Position numbers and translations under genes: made by a program
The notes under the pieces: model-generated
The model's input: only the letters and a program-made list of their open reading frames with translations
The model's database searches: none
Told to the model about the DNA's origin: nothing
Assembly (NCBI RefSeq): GCF_963676685.1
Contig: NC_092350.1
Coordinates: 63,667,674-63,731,673, forward strand
Length of the DNA stretch: 64,000 nucleotides
Source of the DNA: Mytilus edulis
Lineage: Eukaryota > Mollusca > Bivalvia > Mytilida > Mytilidae
Direction: 5' to 3'
Shown: piece after piece, positions 1 through 11,400 of the stretch
How positions within the stretch are numbered: position 1 is the first letter of the stretch
Layout: each line of letters begins with the position of its first letter

Positions 1-1368
1 TTACATATTATTTAATTTAATCAATTACTTTTCAAAATACCCTGTAATCCTAATTACTTTTTGATTACATTCTGATTACAATGAAAAAAATCTAAAATCG
101 TGTTTTTGGTCATTAAATTGAACCTATTTGTTATTCATATTTGATAAATATTTAACATGCTCAAATGGTTTGGTTTACTTTAAGCATGTCTACTTCAGTA
201 AAAGAATAAACTGTTACAGTATTGAAAAGTCATAATTAGCCTCAGCAGAGACATATAACACAATTATATACCTTTTGTCTTAGTAAAATAAACTGTACAT
301 ATATTCATCATTTATTGATCTTCATATTAATATTTGATAATAACTGTTATATATTCAAGTAATACTTTTCTTTAACCCTGAATAATAATGTTTTGTTAAT
401 TTTTGTGATTTTTGTCAACTTGGAATTGACAGGTAGGAGACTACTTAAGGTTTGTTTTTATTGCAATTACCAATGAGTATAGCTGTAGGGTAATATGTAT
501 GGTAAAAGATAAATCAAACATGAACATTTATCTAATTAGCACAAACTAAATTAAAAGTTGGACAAATGTGTTGTTTAATTTTTTTTAAATGTATTTGGAC
601 TGGACATGTAAAATGCAATGATTTTTAGACTTATATATTGTTTACAATTTGATTAAACATTTATATTTAAATCTAACATAGTTGTAACTGGTAACTTTAT
701 TTCATCCATATGTTAACTTCCATAAACTGTACCTTGGATAGCATATAAATAAAATTGAGAATGGAAATGGGGAATGTGTAAAAGAGACAACAACCCGACC
801 ATAGAGCAGGCAACAGCAGAAGGTCGCCAACAGGTCTTCAATGCAGTGAGAAATTCCCGCACCCGGAGGCGTCCTTCAGCTGGCCCCTTAACAAATATAT
901 ATACTAGTTCAGTGATAAGGAAGTAAAGTGAATGTATGAAAGAGGTCAGAAGACAAACAAAAAACTCTTTATAAATCTTTATTAAATTTAATTCAAAATA
1001 ATTCAGAGGTCATTGGTGATAAAGTGTAATGTATAATAACCAGTGACACAATGTTCATGTATATATGTAGTGAAGTTTGGTGTTTATTAAATAGATGAAG
1101 TTTGAAGTTATCATTTTATAATGTATCAAATAAAATACTTTCTAAAAAATGCTATAGTCATATTAAACGTTTATTCATTCACATCATTCAAAATGTTTTG
1201 TTTTTAAATTTATTGTAATCAGATGTAATCATGATTACTTTGCCAACTTAACCATTAATTCAAAGATACTTTCAGAAATGATGTAATCATTAATTTAATT
1301 TAATCCTACAAATGAAAAAGTAATTGTAATTTGATCAATTACCTTGAAAGTAATCTGACCCATCTCTG
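1..1368. mobile_element. right part of a DNA element ending in a hAT-like terminus
   Basis: The sequence near 1-80 (aattacttttcaaaat...gtaatcctaattact) and near 1205-1368 is built from GTAATC/GATTAC words in opposite orientation. The right end, read inward, is CAGAGATGGGTCAGATTACT, a terminus type I associate with hAT-like non-autonomous elements. The left end is outside the window. Positions 770-890 inside it hold a piece of a Mytilus dispersed repeat. Confidence 0.45.
770..890. repeat. dispersed mussel repeat (aatgtgtaaaagagacaacaac...)
   Basis: Contains 'agacaacaacccgaccatagagcaggcaacagcagaaggtcgcc', which I recognise as a common Mytilus interspersed repeat. Reverse-orientation relatives lie at 29100-29225 and 43760-43850 (ttcggttgctttctgc...gggttgttgtctctttgacacat). 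Confidence 0.5.
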
Positions 1369-2103
1369 ATATATATAACATGTACAGTGATAGTTCTTAC
1401 TTTTGGAAGCGTACATCATAATACATAAACAGAAAGACATGAACATATCACTGTATCACATGGTATGAACTTACTTATAAGAAGTTTTTAGGGTACAAAT
1501 AAAACAAGTTTATTCAGCAAATACGACATGATTCTAGTTCATGATAAGGATCCTAAATAGTGGAAATTTAAAAGAAAACAAATACGTAGGAAATAAATTC
1601 ATGTATCTATCCTATGATACTTACGTTTAGGAGAAGAAAACTTACAGCATAATTAATCTGTTTTCACAGGAATATGAATTGCATTTATGTAATTTTGATA
1701 GCACAATGAAAATGTGTAAATTTAAATGGCAATACTGTAACAGGTAAAGTACTCAACAAATTCAGAGTCAATGACTCATGACAGAAAGTTCAGGACCCAA
1801 TGATTTCCATGAATAACAAACTTGTAACTTGATACAAAATAGCTATGACGTGCGATCAGTGATTCATCTGAAACTGGCCTAACGAAGGTTTAACACATTC
1901 ATTTTCGAATATTTAGTCAATAAAGCATGACCATCAGGAAGAGGTGGAATAATTACCTAATTACAAACCAATACATTTTTGACGCCGTACTCGGAAACAC
2001 AACGCCTGAGTAATGTTCAGTAAAGTCCTAAAATGGCCCGCTTTTTTATAGCGTGAATCTCGAATTAGGAATTTTTTACCAATATCAAGATAAATTATAG
2101 CTG
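1369..2103. other. non-coding, no recognised content
   Basis: A/T-rich with no long open frame, clear exon or repeat that I recognise. Confidence 0.5.
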
Positions 2104-3431
2104 TTAAGGGGGTAGGCCTTGGTAACACCAAAATTTCCCTCTCGTTTAATTATTCTTATATTTACATCATTGAAAAGGTAGGGTCCATGCATCATCTGCC
2201 AAAGTCTAAAGAAAATTCAACATTTCATTTTATGTTTAGGGTATATTGAATATGACCAGTTTTGGGGTACCCTAAAAAACGGTCGAAAACATTAGTAGGT
2301 AAAAATCATTGAGTGTTTTTGCACATGTTGTCATTAGAAATCCCCTAACTGTTAAATTACATAGAAGAAACATACCTTATAGTAAATCTAAAACATCATA
2401 GTAATACAAATAGATTGAATGTAAAAAAAAAAGTTTTTTTAATATTCGACAAAAAGTCGGGCCAGCTCAGATAGCACATTTTTTTTTAAATATAAACAGC
2501 AAAAAATTTTGTCGTTTATTTCCTGCAAACAATTGTTTAAACAAAATTTAATCAAATTTGACCGTTTGAAATTTTCAAAATTATTCAACAAATTGGCTTT
2601 TGTCCCAAAAAGTAGAATTTTGGGACAAAATTCATTTTCCCCTTACAAAACCTCCTTCAGACTGTTTTTACATTCTTGTTATGTGTAATAGTCAAAGGAT
2701 TACTGTCTCAATAATTTTTATAAGGACAAACATATTTTCAGTATGGGACGAGTATCCTTGGGACGAGTTGACATCATTTGTTTATCACAACTATTTATTG
2801 GTTTCTTTCTCCAGACTATAAAATGCCCCTGTCATCAATAGCAGACGCAATTCATTGTTTTGACATTTTGTCACTATCCGCGTACTATCTTTGTGTCAAT
2901 GTAGAGTATCTATTAGCATAAGCTTGTACTAGGATTGATGTTCAGATCATATCTTCTAGAATAGTGCCTTTCTTATTGAAAAAAAAACAAAACAAACACA
3001 AACAGTAAGTACAAACTCTGTATCAATGACTTAGCACTAAAGCCATATTACTTCATTATCTAACTCATTTTTCAAATCGAATTTCCCAAAACTACCAAGA
3101 TGTTTTTTCTAAATGATACCACAAGGCCTTCTAGTCAGTATAGTTGCCCTATAACTCATTAGACTCAGTTCATTGGTGTTTTTTAAGCATTGCATGTATG
3201 AATGGTAATGTTCTACCCTTTCATCCACATTATTAAAAAAAGATGTTCTTAAGTTTAATGTTTGGTGGTGTCAAATATGTACAGCTTACTGGATCTGTCT
3301 GTCATTCTCACAGCCAAATGTAAAAAACATAAATGCGTGATCACTGTTAATTTACTGCTATTTTAAAACGCACTAATGATTTCAATACATTTGTAAGAGT
3401 TGTCTCCCATATACCAGGTCTACCCCCTTAA
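2104..3431. mobile_element. TTAA-flanked non-autonomous DNA transposon (piggyBac-like ends)
   Basis: The left end reads TTAA then GGGGGTAGGCCTTGGTA; the right end, read inward, is TTAA then GGGGGTAGACCTGGTATA. TTAA on both sides is the target duplication of piggyBac-type elements; the superfamily call is inference. The interior (1.3 kb) is A/T-rich with no transposase. It has one 73-codon open frame that I regard as chance. Confidence 0.55.
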
Positions 3432-3569
3432 AGTGACAAGATAGGAACACCAGCCATTTTGTTGAAAATTAACGTTCCTGTGTTTTATTATGACGTCACA
3501 AGTTGTACTTATATTGATCTCCACGAAAAAATCAATGAAAATGGGTAAATTTCTATGGATTATTGGACA

Positions 3570-3685
3570 GGAAACATAGAGCGCATACGTCGACACCAAA
3601 GATCTTTAAAAATAATGTTTGTGAAGGCATTTCTCATGTCTTATTTGAATATTTAGTTTGTCGACGCCTGTGCTCTATGTTTCTT
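3570..3685. repeat. hairpin repeat
   Basis: Inverted arms ggaaacatagagcgcatacg/tcgacaccaaa (3570-3600) and tttgtcgacgcctgtgctct/atgtttcttgg (3657-3685) with an A/T-rich loop. Probably part of a degraded palindromic element spanning roughly 3440-3800. Confidence 0.5.
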
Positions 3686-4142
3686 GGTCCTAAATTTGGT
3701 TGAAATCCTGCTGATTTTGTCAAATTTCACCAAAATCTCTTATCTTGACCTTTTTCGGATGTAAAAATCAACGTGTTAGAATTAAGCTTTGACAAAAATA
3801 GCTCGATTTAACTTTTTTTGTTCTGTAATTATTTTAGTTTTGATGATGAAACATGTGAAATACAGTATTCGATACACATTATAAAAAATAAAGTAATACT
3901 TGATAGATCAAGTAAGTCATAAGGATTTAATAAGATATAAATATAAATATTACAAATGATTTTGTTAATTAATCAAATAAATTAAATAAAAGCTGCTTCT
4001 AACAAATGCCATTTCCGATCCATTTATACTTTTTGTACAGGGGTTAAGAAACACACAGAGTACTTTTCTATATTAATCCAATATCTTAAATATTCTACCC
4101 CATCATATTTTATCGGGGATATGTTCTTACATCTACATTTGT

Positions 4143-5671
4143 ATATATGTTACAGGGAAAATTTCAGGGAATTTGTAAAATCACTGAACTGATTAGTGAT
4201 TTTATAAAATCCCTGATTTTGACTAGTGATTTTACAAAATCCCTGAAATAATTAAGATCTTTTTTACAGATTCACTGATTAAATTCAGGGAATTTGTAAA
4301 ATACATTCATTCATTTTTATTAAGAATGTCTGTGAAAAAAGACAACAACAGTAACACTCGATAAGTTTGAGGTTAATTTAGTCTTTATTTTGATATTAAG
4401 TGAGCGGTTTATATGCACAAAACAACTGACATACTGTAGAACAATGGCTCAGGCACAAATGTCTTGAAATCAAGAGCTAACATACACACAAAAGTTACAT
4501 CAAAGAATTGAGGTAAAATTAAAGTGCAACATATAGAACCAGGGAAAATATGATAAACATTTTGGAATATTTGTCAACTAGCCACAGAAAGAAGACAAAA
4601 CAAGCTCTTATCACTACCGTGTTTGAAAGAAAATTACTGTTTATTATAGTTTTTCTGTATAATTACTCTAGAAAATAAAACCAATTATATCAATTTTTTT
4701 AAATCAAATATAAAAACTGATCAGAACATTAGGTTGATTGCTGTCATTAGAGAAGAAAAACACATATGTAAGGTATAAGAAATTGAGTGGGTTATGGTAT
4801 GTGATCTAGTGACAAATATTACATGCTTATCAGATCGAGAGCATCTTATTGCTGCATGAAAAAGTGTTGTATTATTAATTTGCTGCCTACAAAATAAAAT
4901 TTATATTCACAAAATAATTATAAAAAAAGACAACAGAAAATATTGGTAATAACGCTTTGTTTTGTGCTTGCATGTTTATGAATAGGTTAATCAAACCAAG
5001 CAAAAATAAACAAAGCTTTACCTACTTTGGTCATTTATCAGACACATGTATTCTATCACAAAGTGATATAACTTTGAATAAGTTTCTAAAATTTCTCAAC
5101 TCTTTTAATCCAAATAAAGTAAATATTTTGTTGATAAATGAAGGTATGAAGTTCTTCAATGTGAAGATTTGAAAAAAATGTTAAAAACGATATTCGTCAG
5201 ATGAAGATGTTTTTAAAATATTATGTATGTCTTGAAGACATGTACAGCATAGTTAAGAAAATTCACATATCAATAGCTTATAGTGGTAGGGATGTCACCC
5301 AAACTTGTCTTGCAAAAATAAGCAAATTCAGAGTGGTCTAAATGCCCGTTTAAATGCCTTTTAGTCATTATCATTATACACAAGTTTTAGCTCAAAGTAA
5401 TTATTAAGCAAATATATTTCTAAATCATTAGTGCTCATTCATTTGGTCTATCTTTATATTAAGAAAAACACATTTCTAATAGCGTGTTATACTTTATTGT
5501 AATCAGGGATTTTACAAAATCCCTAGCTCTATTTTCAGTGATTTTGTAAAATCCCTAACATTTTTAGGGATTTTACAAAACCACTGAAACTGTTAGTGAT
5601 TTTACACAATCACTGATTAGTCCAGTGATTTTACAAAATCCCTGATTTTACTAATTCCCTGTAACATATAT
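4143..5671. mobile_element. foldback DNA element with arrays of GGGATTTTACAAAATCCC palindromes
   Basis: Both ends read inward as ATATATGTTACAGGGAA. Each end (about 4144-4310 and 5505-5665) is an array of short palindromes of the type agggattttacaaaatccct and cagtgattttacaaaatcact. The 1.2 kb interior has one 71-codon open frame (4957-5172, plus) of no recognised family. Flanks are A/T repeats (TATATA on each side), so the target duplication cannot be fixed. No superfamily is assigned. Confidence 0.65.
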
Positions 5672-5828
5672 AATATTTAAGTAACAACAAAATATTATTA
5701 ACTGTTTTACTGTTAACAAAATCCTCAGACGCACCTATAATGACTTCTTTGAACTGAAAGGCAGGAGAATGCCATAACTTTTAATCCAATCTGTAACAGA
5801 TAGCCAGAAGTTTTGTGAAACATTTCAT

Positions 5829-7470
5829 TCACAAAATGTGAAAAATATTATCTATAATTTCTGAACAAAAAGTACAAAGTTCAGTTTCTTTTAATTTACA
5901 TTCCAATAAAAATGAATTACATGGCAGAATCCTATGAACAATCTTAAATTGAAAGTTTTGCAAAAAAGAGTTTCTGGTTATAATGAAGGGCATGGAATAA
6001 ATAGCATTTAAATCCTCAAGCTGCATATTTAAATCTCTTTCCCTTTTTTCACGGGGAGATAAAGATATCACTTTATTACTCTCCAAAAATAATGTATAGA
6101 CAAATTAACAAGATTTTGGTTCCTTTTTAACTTTATCTATTAATTTATTTTCAATAATTTCCAGTTTGAACTACCTTCTATTATACTTTTCAATCTCTTT
6201 GGAATCGCACTTAAAATCCCATAAAATTCTACAAAAGAAGTATGGATATCATACTTTTTCAAAATTCATCATATGAGAATAATGTATTATTATATGACAT
6301 CAGATCATTAATGAAGAATATACTATTTTCAATATATTTGAACCTCAAAATCATCTTTCCATCCATTTTGATGGTCGGATTCAGCCATATGGACTGGGTC
6401 AGAATTTCAGTATTGTTTTCAGCTTTAAGCTTTTTTCTAACTTGGAAAATTTATCATGGATAACTTTTTCTGCTGAATAAAGTAAACCTTCTTGACTTAA
6501 GTAGGAAGACTTTCCAAGGAGAGTATTTTTTGGGATCTAATAATTTATACAGCCAAGACATTTTTACACTGTAGCAAAACTAATAAATATAAGGCATCTT
6601 AAGACCCCCATCACAATGTTCGGACAGTATCACTGCCCTTTTCACTTTATCAGGTTTACCTTTCCATAAAAAGTTTAAAAACATATTCTGAATCTCTTTC
6701 AAAACCGCTTCTGGGGGTTAGGAAGGACAGTCAGAACTTGAACCAAAATGGGAAATGCTAAAGTTTTAATAACTACAACCCTTTCAATATATGTTAGTTG
6801 TCTATAAGCATAAGCCAAGTATTGACTAATGACTTGATACTATTTATCCTGGCTGTAAAATTACATAGAGTTTTGTCCATTTTAGCAAGCTCAAACCATA
6901 TACCTAATAGTTTAAACCTCCCAGAATGGTTCCAAACAAGATTTGTTTCTGGCAAAAGTTTTCCATACTACCCTTTTTGACCCAATTCATATGGCTTCGG
7001 TTTTGTCAACATTACACCTAAGTCCAGCACATTCTGAAATTTAATCAAACAAGTATAAACACTGATTTAGGGATTTTTGGTCACCGTCCAGGACCACGGA
7101 AAAATCATCAGCGTATTGACTAAACAGAAATTCAGAGTCATTAATTGTTACACCCGCAACATCAGGGTCATTTTTAATAGCTACACTTAGTAGTTTTAGC
7201 ACTTAAATAAATAGGTAAGGAGACAGAGGATCTCCTTGACGGAACCCCCTTTTTTAATGAAAAAAATTCTGAAATATAACCGTTATTTAACACTGCACTA
7301 GAGGCATCACAATAGCATACCTTTATCCAACTTATAAATGTATGGTCAAAGCCATTAAACTGCAAAGCCTCATATATAAAAGACCATTCGACTGTGTCTA
7401 AAGCTTTTTCAAAATCGAATAAAAGTAAAAGTCTAGGAATGTCGTCTTTAATTTTAAAACTCGATTTAAC
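5829..7470 (-). mobile_element. degenerate L1/Tx1-like LINE (RT to C-terminal domain)
   Basis: Read on the minus strand from 7470: DFEKALDTVEWSFIYEALQF, then NGFDHTFISWIKVCYCDASS, then SEFFSLKKGV (RT). Next is DSEFLFSQYADDFSVVLDGD with the catalytic YADD at 7115-7104. Next is VVIKTLAFPILVQVLTVLPN and FLWKGKPDKVKRAVILSEHC with GGLKMP. The end (6086-5829) reads ITRNSFLQNFQFKIVHRILP and a Cys-rich LCTFCSEIIDNIFHIL. Several stops and frameshifts interrupt it. This order and wording are those of L1/Tx1-group LINE ORF2. Confidence 0.8.
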
Positions 7471-8245
7471 TTAATTACATGTCTATAAGTCAACTGAAAA
7501 CAATTAACTTTATAATCGGGGCCAAATTAGGCCCTTACCGAACTTACCCCGTCGAGTCTAGTCACAAAATAAAAGATAATTTATTTGATGGCAGTTCAAA
7601 ACAAAACCACACAATATGACCTTGTCAGAAAATATTCTCTTTGTGTCTTTCAGAAACCAAAGTTTGTGCATGCACTTTACCAATTGCTGTAAAGTTATGC
7701 TTACATCATCGAACATTATCAAATATTTATCAACTCTTTTCGGCAAACCACTCTGAACACCAAGATTTAACAAAAGTACGTATTGGTGTCATATTTAGCA
7801 GCACATACAGTAGTGTATGTCTGCAAAAATCCTTTCAATATTAATAGTACCTGTACTAAGTGTGGTTCTCTGACTATACTTGATATATCTTGGCGTTTAT
7901 AAATGCGAGTGATTACAAACTTTATAGTTATATCTCTCTTATATCACGTGGCTAATTCCACAAGCTATTTAAATGACAACCTTCCAACATAGACAATTTT
8001 AACCGAATGGTTTCATTTAAGTAGTCATAGAATCAAGTTGAACAGATAAAAGGTATCTTATGGCACACTATGTTTAACCAATTGATTTTAATTTGTTTCC
8101 TTTTGAATGTCCGATACATTTACAACTAAGGTAAGAGCAGTCACACAAAGCATTTAATTTTGAAAAGTATAAAAAGTCAATAGCATACAGGTTATGAAGG
8201 GATTGATTGTCATTTTCCTCCAAAATAGTGTAATTGTACATTAAA
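7471..8245. other. 3' flank of pseudo-caspase gene
   Basis: A/T-rich, non-coding. ATTAAA on the minus strand near 8155 may serve the pseudo-caspase transcript. No other feature. Confidence 0.4.
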
Positions 8246-8436
8246 TTACAAGAAACATTTCCTTGTAAGTGTAGACTCTATCAATGATATCTCATAGCCT
8301 CCATATCTCCTATATTTAACTATATGTCTTTTCACTTCTTTCAATATATCCTCGATATGTTCATCTCTGTATTTTGTCTTGGCAACAGTTATGAATACAT
8401 TCACGAAATCAATTCCAGCGTTAAGTGAATAAAAGT
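8246..8436 (-). CDS. pseudo-caspase terminal exon (p10 region, stop codon)
   Basis: Acceptor AATTTCAG, phase 1. It encodes DFYSLNAGIDFVNVFITVAK, then a helix reading HIEDILKEVKRHIVKY, and ends SLIESTLTRKCFL then TAA. It corresponds to the caspase small subunit: 'GyvSwR..gGSwFiqaL...l......dil.iLt.V...V' and the C-terminal 'STLtkkl.F'. The S1-pocket Arg of S-W-R is not present. A possible poly(A) signal variant ATTAAA lies about 90 nt downstream (around 8155). Confidence 0.85.
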
Positions 8437-11400
8437 CTGAAATTAAAAAAGATAACTGTAACCTGTACCGATACCTATATTTTTCGAGATGCTGTAACTG
8501 TTAGTTTTTTTTTTGGAAATTAATACCATTCGTTCTTGGTTGACCATATCAGTCAAATATTATGGAAATAAATATGTGTAAATGCAGGTTAAAATGATTT
8601 CTATTGAATCAGCAACGTCTTCCAAAACCATTTGCCACTTTGAAAATCACATTATCTTTCGAGATATGTTGTCTTAATGTATACATTACATTGAGACCAA
8701 ATGACAGAAATCTAGACTTGCATATGATATATTTGATTATCCCCTGTTAGGGGTTGACCATTTTGAAATGGGGTGGGCGCCTGAGATATCAGATGAGGTT
8801 AAAATAATTCTAAGGTCCTTAATGCAGATCAGGACAATATTTTTTGGTTCTGTTCTTCCAAAAAATGACACATTAACTTCCATAACTCTATTGAATATCA
8901 AAACTACTTTAGTGTCTATGCAAGCAACTGTATATGTGTTGGTCTTTAAAGTGCTACACGAATGCTCTTTCTAAATAATTAACATATTTTTCATAAACAG
9001 GGCTTCAAACTTATTGTTAAACATCCCATTCTAAAGATAGTGCGCATCGGACAAACGTATTCATCATTCTATATTAAAAGACAAATTTAAAGAGTTGGTC
9101 CTGCTTTGTTTCATAGAACAGAATGTATCTGTATCTGCATACTACTGGAACTCTCAAAATACTGATTAAAACTTATACAGTAAGTGTGTGTGCGCCACTG
9201 ATGTAACTTATCGCGCGATATAACTGCCTTAAAACTTTCCACAGTTTTACAGTTCACGGCAGTATTTGGTAGTAAGTTCCAATCGATGATAGTTTGTGGA
9301 AAAAATGAATGTTTATATATGTCAGTATTTGCTGATAAGAGTTTTATTTGTTTGACGTTTGGAGTTCTAGATGGTCTAGTATTAAATTCTATGTGATGTT
9401 CAAAGGGATTGGCTACCAGGTTGTTCACTATTTTGTACAGTAGTACCAGTCTATGTTCGCGTCTACTTTCCACAAGAGGTTTCTATCCAAGGTCCTTCAT
9501 CATGGAGGTGACACTACTCGTACGTCTATAGTCTTTAAAAACAAATCTAGCTGCTCGTCTTTGTATGTTCTCTATGCCATTTATGTCTTTTTGTAGATAT
9601 GGGTCCCATACAGTGCCTGAGTAATCTAATACTGAGCAAACAAGCGGGATGTAGGCGGTTTCCTTAAAATGTTTGTTTCAGTGTTTAAGATTCCTTCTGA
9701 TGAATCCCAGTGTAGAATTAGCTTTGTTGCAGAATGGTCAACGAATGAATTCACGTATCTTGTTTTAGGGAGGGATAAATCTTAAGTTGTAAAAAATCAC
9801 TCTGATTCATAATAAATATTCTGAAATTGAAATTATCAATATGCTCGATTTCTTCATTGACAACATATTTGTTACGTTTGAAGGACGATTTTCCCAACTA
9901 ACAATAGGCAATCTCATGGGAATAAACTGTTTACCTCTTCTTACCGACTTGTTCCTTTATTCATATGAGACTGAATTTATACAGTAACTTCAGGAAGAAA
10001 GAAAAGAAGACAAACGATAGTACACATGACACAACATAGAAAACTAAAGAATAAGCAACACGAACCCCACCGAAAACTAGGGGTGATCTCAGGTGCTCCG
10101 GGAGGGTGAACAGATCCTGCTCCACATGTGGCAACCGTCGTGTTGATTACGTGTTAACAAATCTGGTAAATAGTCTAATTCGGTAGATCACATTCATGAA
10201 AGGGAAGGGGATTGTAGTTACGACGTAAGGAACATATCCGATATCATTTGTGAAACGATTATTCCATAACGGTCAACCAACACGTGATGGCGTCCGTAAA
10301 ATTTACGAAGGGATGATTTCAACTTCACCATTTGGAACTATTGGTTTAACAGCTTCCTTGTGAGCAGCAACTCTCTATCAAGAAAATCATGATAGGAAAT
10401 GCAAGCACGGTAATATCGTATCAATTGGGAGATATATACCCCGTATGCAGATGCTGCTGGAATGTTGCTACTTAGAAATGGAAAATTCACAATTGGAAAG
10501 CTGAATTCATCTCTTTTGTTGCAAAGTTTTGTTTTCAACCGATCCTCATTGTCAATTTCTAGAAGTAAGTCAAGATATGAAGCCTACTTAACTGTATCTG
10601 TAGTATCCGTTATCTTTAGGTCGATGGGATAGATGCGTTCAACATAGTCACCAAATTTTGAATTATTTAGTGAAAGAGCATCATCTATAAAGCGGAAAGT
10701 AGTCTTATCTTTCTTCCTAAGAAGTTCCTGTATGAAGTCAGCCTCATAATAACTAAGACACATGTCGGCAAGAAGAGGAGCACAATTTGTGCCCACTGGA
10801 ATGCCGACAGTCTGTTGAAAAACACTTTCTCCGAACGTAACAAATATGTTGTAAATCAGGCATTCAAACGCATCTACCCCATCGAACTTGAAAAACAGGA
10901 TACAATGGATACAGTTAGGTCTACTTCATATTTTGACGTACATCTAGGAATTGACAATGAGGATCGGTTGAAAACAAAAACTTTAAGAAAAAAGAAATGA
11001 TTTCAACTTCCTTATTATACCATTTTTATTTCTATGTAGCAACATCCCATAAACGCCTGCATGCGAAGTTTACATCACCCAGTTAATACGATATTCCAGG
11101 GCGTGTATTTCCTATTATGAATTATTTGATAGATAGTTGCTGCTCACAAGGTAGCTGTTAAACCAAGAGTTCCAAGTGAAGTTGAAATCATTCCTTCGTA
11201 AGTTTAAAGACGCCATCACGAATTTTGTGTAATATCCGTTTCACAGAGGATAACAAATATGTTCCTAATGTCGTTACTACAAGCACCTGAGATCATCCTC
11301 AATTTTTTGGTGAGTTTTGTGTTGCTCAGTCTTAGTTTTCTGTTTTGTGCACTATTGTTTGTTTGTTGGTTTTTTTCCTTTGTGAGCAATGCTGTTTACA

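Noticed and set aside
4957..5172. 71-codon plus-strand frame inside the first foldback element
   Set aside because: No family recognised and no DDE-type motif; cannot be called a transposase.
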